Assembly: GCA_003222935.1 (NCBI GenBank)
Contig: QHXL01000321.1
Coordinates: 395 to 10,895, forward strand
Source: Acidobacteriota bacterium
Lineage (GTDB): Bacteria; Acidobacteriota; Blastocatellia; Pyrinomonadales; Pyrinomonadaceae
Reading direction: 5' to 3'
DNA: 10,501 nt
Shown piece after piece: positions 7,942 to 10,501 of this stretch; position 1 is the stretch's first letter, and every line of letters begins with the position of its first letter. A model generated the notes under the pieces. It did not search any database and was not told where the DNA came from. It was given only the letters and a program-made list of their open reading frames with translations. Made by a program: the position numbers and the translations under genes.

Positions 7942-9561
7942 ATGAAAGCTCATAAAGACAACTTGACTCGACGGGGCATTCCTTGCGATGGACCATCGCC
8001 TCAAGACATCTTCAACGCAGCCCTAAAGCACTGGCGACAAAGATTGGGTTACTGCTCAATTTTTGCGACAGTCCCTGCGCTCCTGGCTTCGCATGTGCCG
8101 GTGGTACATTCTGACGAAGGGAAAAAACCGGAAGTGAGCGTCGCGGGTCAGGGCGTAAGGTTTCGCGAGACACCTAACTTGAGCCGAAGCAACCCCGCAT
8201 TGCTGAAGCGGCAAAGCGAGTTTCTCCTACCTCACCAACTAGGCAACTTACCACTGCTCACTCAGCTTGCTGGAAATGATGACTGTCCGGGCTTCTTCAT
8301 TCCGGGTGGTAACTACACAGCCGCTGCTCCATATACTGCCTCCGGCGACACGACCGGCGCCAATAATACGATTAACAATCTCAGTTATTGTTACTATTTT
8401 TCCCCCGATTTCTGCATCCCGCTCTACTTTTACACTACGCTTGGGCCGGATCATATTTACACGTTTACGCTGACCGGGCGCGGAGCAAATCCCCAACTAC
8501 AAGTTTCTGCATCTTCCAGTACTTACAGGCCCGCCATTTACATTTTAGACGGACGGAACGGATGCCCGGGCGACCCGGGACGCTGGAATGGGGTAATTCA
8601 TTCCGCTGACGCGGGGGGCTCCATAGCGTTCGATAGAATCGAAATGAATTCTCTCCCTTTGAATGTTCCCCTTCACCTGTTCGTTGACTCGGAAGGAAAT
8701 GGTGCGGGGAGCTCCGGCCCCTATTCGATCCGAATGCAGGATGTAACAATTGCACCGGTGGTAGCGTGTCCGAAGTCCAACGCGATTGAGTGTACGGATA
8801 TGTTCGTGCGCCAACACTATCTTGACTTTCTAAACCGTGAGGGGGATGCGGAGGGGCTTGCCTTCTGGATGAACGAGATTGAAGTGTGCGGAACTGATGC
8901 CGCTTGCCTTGAGGTGAAGCGCATCAATGTTAGCGCTGCCTTTTTTCTGTCCACTGAATTTCAAGAGACGGGCTACCTCGCGTACAGGATCTACAAAGCG
9001 TCGTACGGAAATCTTCCCGGTTCTCCGGTGCCAATTAAGCGTAATGAATTTCAGACTAGCACGCAGCAGCTTGGGCAAGGTGTCGTTGTTAATCAACCTG
9101 GATGGGAACAGGTACTGGAAAACAACAAGCAATCCTTTGTCTCTGATTTTGTACACCAGCTACGATTTGCCCTTGAGTTCCCCACTTCGATGACGCCCAC
9201 CGCATTTGTGGACCAGCTTTTCGCCAACGCGGAAATCACCCCCACTACTGCCGAGCGAGCAGATGCAATTAACGAATTTGGCATGGTAAGTACGACCGAC
9301 GATTTGCCTGCGCGTGCGCGCGCTCTGCGACGCGTGGCGGAAAACTCTACTCTGATGCAAGCGGAATTTAACCGTGCCTTCGTCTTAATCCAGTACTTCG
9401 GCTATCTACGCCGCAACCCAAACGATTTTCCAGATCATGACTTTCAGGGTTACAACTTCTGGCTGAAGAAGCTCAACCAATTCAACGGCAACTTTGTTGA
9501 CGCTGAAATGGTGAAGGCGTTTATCACTTCTGGCGAGTATCGGCAGAGGTTCGGTCCTTAA
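7942..9561 (+). CDS. Exported DUF4214-domain protein with an upstream beta-sandwich region
   Basis: Product of 539 residues. The ATG has GAGG (7932-7935) 6 nt upstream. The N-terminus is unusual: about 35 polar residues precede a moderately hydrophobic stretch (LGYCSIFATVPALLASHVPV, about 35-54), which could be an atypical signal peptide or an anchor. Residues about 112-270 look like a pre-peptidase C-terminal-type beta-sandwich (ASGDTTGANNTI, HIYTFTLTGRG, IYILDGRNGCPG, LHLFVDSEGNGAG, YSIRMQD). DUF4214 follows from about 286: DMFVRQHYLDFLNREGDAEG, LAFWMNEIEVCGTDAACLEV, then KRINVSAAFFLSTEFQETGY. A second related piece is near the C-terminus (about 478-537: FNRAFVLIQYFGYLRRNPND, YNFWLKKL, FITSGEYRQRFG). 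Eight cysteines follow the hydrophobic stretch (115, 150, 158, 208, 276, 284, 316, 322), as expected for a disulfide-bonded exported protein. DUF4214 has no settled function, though it is frequent in surface or secreted proteins. No catalytic residues are recognised. Confidence 0.88.
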   Translation: MKAHKDNLTRRGIPCDGPSPQDIFNAALKHWRQRLGYCSIFATVPALLASHVPVVHSDEGKKPEVSVAGQGVRFRETPNLSRSNPALLKRQSEFLLPHQLGNLPLLTQLAGNDDCPGFFIPGGNYTAAAPYTASGDTTGANNTINNLSYCYYFSPDFCIPLYFYTTLGPDHIYTFTLTGRGANPQLQVSASSSTYRPAIYILDGRNGCPGDPGRWNGVIHSADAGGSIAFDRIEMNSLPLNVPLHLFVDSEGNGAGSSGPYSIRMQDVTIAPVVACPKSNAIECTDMFVRQHYLDFLNREGDAEGLAFWMNEIEVCGTDAACLEVKRINVSAAFFLSTEFQETGYLAYRIYKASYGNLPGSPVPIKRNEFQTSTQQLGQGVVVNQPGWEQVLENNKQSFVSDFVHQLRFALEFPTSMTPTAFVDQLFANAEITPTTAERADAINEFGMVSTTDDLPARARALRRVAENSTLMQAEFNRAFVLIQYFGYLRRNPNDFPDHDFQGYNFWLKKLNQFNGNFVDAEMVKAFITSGEYRQRFGP

Positions 9562-9578
9562 AGGATCGGCGAACGAAA

Positions 9579-9785
9579 ATGCAAAAATATCGACGAATCG
9601 AGATAACAGCATTCCGCCGGCGAGTAACCATCGTTTCCAGCGAGTCGCCGCCTGACACCCACGCCAATAAAGAAGTTTCGCTCAGCAATACCGATTCGCA
9701 GGAAACGATTGAAACGGCATCCGCCGAAGGTCGACGCATCCTGGCGGAGGCGGTACGGCTATTGGAAGAAAAACTTGCTGACTAA
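9579..9785 (+). CDS. Small hypothetical protein (68 residues)
   Basis: A short gene starting 17 bp after the DUF4214 gene on the same strand and probably the last gene of the operon. The product begins with a basic segment (MQKYRRIEITAFRRRVTIVS), then a polar, acidic Ser/Thr-rich middle, and ends in a helix likely to be amphipathic (EGRRILAEAVRLLEEKLAD). There is no signal peptide or membrane segment. The only Shine-Dalgarno-like site, AAAGGA (9560-9565), overlaps the previous stop and is 13 nt from the ATG, longer than usual, so translation may depend on coupling. I have a memory of similar short proteins in related acidobacterial genomes but cannot name a family. No function can be given. 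It could be a chance frame, but position, strand and composition favour a real gene. Confidence 0.55.
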   Translation: MQKYRRIEITAFRRRVTIVSSESPPDTHANKEVSLSNTDSQETIETASAEGRRILAEAVRLLEEKLAD

Positions 9786-9827
9786 CACCCTAAGAACAAC
9801 AGGTTGTGTCGCCGCACATACCACTAA

Positions 9828-9857
9828 CAAAAAACGCTACTCCAGGGAGTAGCGTTC
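9828..9857 (-). terminator. Intrinsic terminator of the tRNA-Pro transcript
   Basis: On the minus strand, just past the tRNA 3' end, AACGCTACTC and its complement GAGTAGCGTT form a 10-bp perfect stem around a 4-nt loop, followed directly by a run of six T (9834-9829). This is a textbook Rho-independent terminator for the leftward tRNA. On the plus strand the same stem is followed only by an interrupted T-rich stretch, so it may also weakly end the rightward operon whose last gene stops at 9785. Confidence 0.85.
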
Positions 9858-9867
9858 TTAAGTATTT

Positions 9868-9944
<77 letters not shown>

Positions 9945-10116
9945 ACATTGCTTTTGGCCAGTTCCCAACGTATTGGAATAAAGATCGGTAAAAGCAGTCT
10001 GGATAATAGGGAAGCAGGTGATTGGTGTCAAACCGGTGAAGTTTTAATGCTTAACATCATGGAACCTGGAGTCGAGCCACTCCTATTGCAGCCTTTTGGA
10101 AGACTCTATGCCTCGG

Positions 10117-10152
10117 GATACCACCGGCTTTAGCCGCGTGGAGGTTCAGTTT
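10117..10152 (+). repeat. REP-like palindromic element, copy 1 (variant A, forward)
   Basis: A 36-nt element. The core folds as CCAC-CGGCT, a TT loop, AGCCG, one bulged C, then GTGG: nine base pairs with a single bulge. It is preceded by GATA and followed by AGGTTCAGTTT. It matches copy 4 (reverse strand) at 33 of 36 positions. This fits extragenic palindromic repeats of the REP type. Confidence 0.85.
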
Positions 10153-10183
10153 CATCCTAGAACTGGCTGCTCGATTTCGGAAA

Positions 10184-10219
10184 GATACCACCGACTTCAG
10201 TCGCGTGGAGCTTCAATTT
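10184..10219 (+). repeat. REP-like palindromic element, copy 2 (variant B, forward)
   Basis: The same 36-nt layout as copy 1, but the inner stem is CGACT/AGTCG in place of CGGCT/AGCCG. Element position 11 changes G to A and its pairing partner, position 18, changes C to T, so the stem is kept. The bulged C and the CCAC/GTGG outer stem are unchanged. It is 34 of 36 identical to copy 3 in the opposite orientation. Confidence 0.85.
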
Positions 10220-10247
10220 CTGCCGTTTACTCTTGGTTGTGACCCGA

Positions 10248-10283
10248 AAACTGAAACTCCACGCGACTGAAGTCGGTGGTATC
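10248..10283 (-). repeat. REP-like palindromic element, copy 3 (variant B, reverse)
   Basis: Reverse-oriented copy with the variant-B stem (CGACT/AGTCG, bulged C, CCAC/GTGG). It differs from copy 2 at only two positions, both in the tail outside the stem. With copy 2 it makes a long inverted repeat around a 28-nt centre. Confidence 0.85.
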
Positions 10284-10313
10284 TCAGAGTTCCCCCACTT
10301 TCGTGCTAGCGAC

Positions 10314-10349
10314 AAGTTGAACCTCCACGCGGCTAAAGCCGGTGATATC
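10314..10349 (-). repeat. REP-like palindromic element, copy 4 (variant A, reverse)
   Basis: Reverse-oriented copy with the variant-A stem (CGGCT/AGCCG). The first base of the outer stem is T in place of C, which still allows a T-G (wobble) pair. It is the outer partner of copy 1. Confidence 0.82.
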
Positions 10350-10501
10350 CCAGTTTTCAGATTCTCGAACAACCAGGAATTGAGAGTTTTGCAAGAGCCT
10401 CTAAAGCATATCGGACATTAAATCGGCAGTGAGCCTGTCGCCTTCGGCTACAAACCTACCTGGTCCAGCAAGAAATTCCTCAAATAATTCCTAAACCATT
10501 C

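Larger units (their letters stand above)
9945..10501. other. Gene-free region with palindromic repeat array
   Basis: I see no credible protein gene here. From 9945 to 10116 is the 5' flank of the tRNA, where its promoter should be. From 10117 to 10349 is an array of four 36-nt palindromic elements, listed separately. From 10350 to 10501 nothing is recognised apart from a small imperfect hairpin at 10436-10452 (TGT-c-GCC-TTC-GGC-t-ACA), possibly a fragment of another palindromic repeat. Open frames in this stretch are explained by the antisense of the tRNA or by the repeats themselves. Confidence 0.7.

Noticed and set aside
10117-10349. CRISPR array
   Set aside because: 36-nt repeats with 28-31-nt spacers give CRISPR-like geometry, but two copies are forward and two reverse, the repeats are internally palindromic with paired substitutions, only four copies exist, and no cas gene or leader is visible.
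10157-10421. Short open frames on both strands (10233-10421 plus; 10157-10372 minus)
   Set aside because: Both lie across the palindromic repeats. The last two copies are 66 bp apart, a multiple of three, so the frame shows a repeated peptide (KLKLHATEVGG, KLNLHAAKAGD). This is an artefact of the DNA repeat, with no ribosome binding site or homology support.

Overview
The window looks like a chromosomal segment of an Acidobacteriota bacterium, most likely class Blastocatellia (Pyrinomonadaceae-like). This is inferred from protein family content and not from a marker gene. The supporting features are an Oar-like TonB-dependent receptor with an N-terminal carboxypeptidase-regulatory-like domain, a CadC/ToxR-like winged-helix protein fused to a TolB/PD40 propeller, and a DUF4214 protein of the form common in that class. 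No plasmid, phage or transposase gene is visible.

Left half (minus strand, 5712 down to 30): a two-gene unit. The upstream gene (3502-5712) encodes a membrane-spanning one-component regulator, with a cytoplasmic winged helix, one transmembrane helix and a periplasmic beta-propeller. Only 13 bp after its stop codon begins a 1152-residue outer-membrane TonB-dependent receptor (30-3488). The layout suggests a regulator and a receptor made from one transcript.

Middle (5713-6010): a 298-bp divergent intergenic region that must serve both transcription units. It holds a perfect 7-bp inverted repeat just upstream of the ribosome binding site of the rightward unit.

Right half (plus strand, 6011-9785): four closely spaced codirectional genes, with gaps of 40, 13 and 17 bp. 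In order they encode a secreted 202-residue protein of unknown function, a sulfotransferase with a TPR-like helical N-terminus, an exported cysteine-rich protein with a beta-sandwich region and DUF4214, and a 68-residue hypothetical protein. The two exported proteins flanking a PAPS-dependent enzyme suggest a cell-surface or envelope function, but no substrate can be read from the sequence.

Right end (9786-10501): a tRNA-Pro(CGG) on the minus strand with encoded CCA and a strong intrinsic terminator. After it comes a gene-free stretch carrying four copies of a 36-nt palindromic element, regularly spaced 64-67 bp apart and arranged as two forward then two reverse copies (A-B-B'-A'). The element has a compensatory base-pair change in its stem. 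It looks like a REP/BIME-type array and only superficially like a CRISPR. This is the most distinctive non-coding signal in the window.
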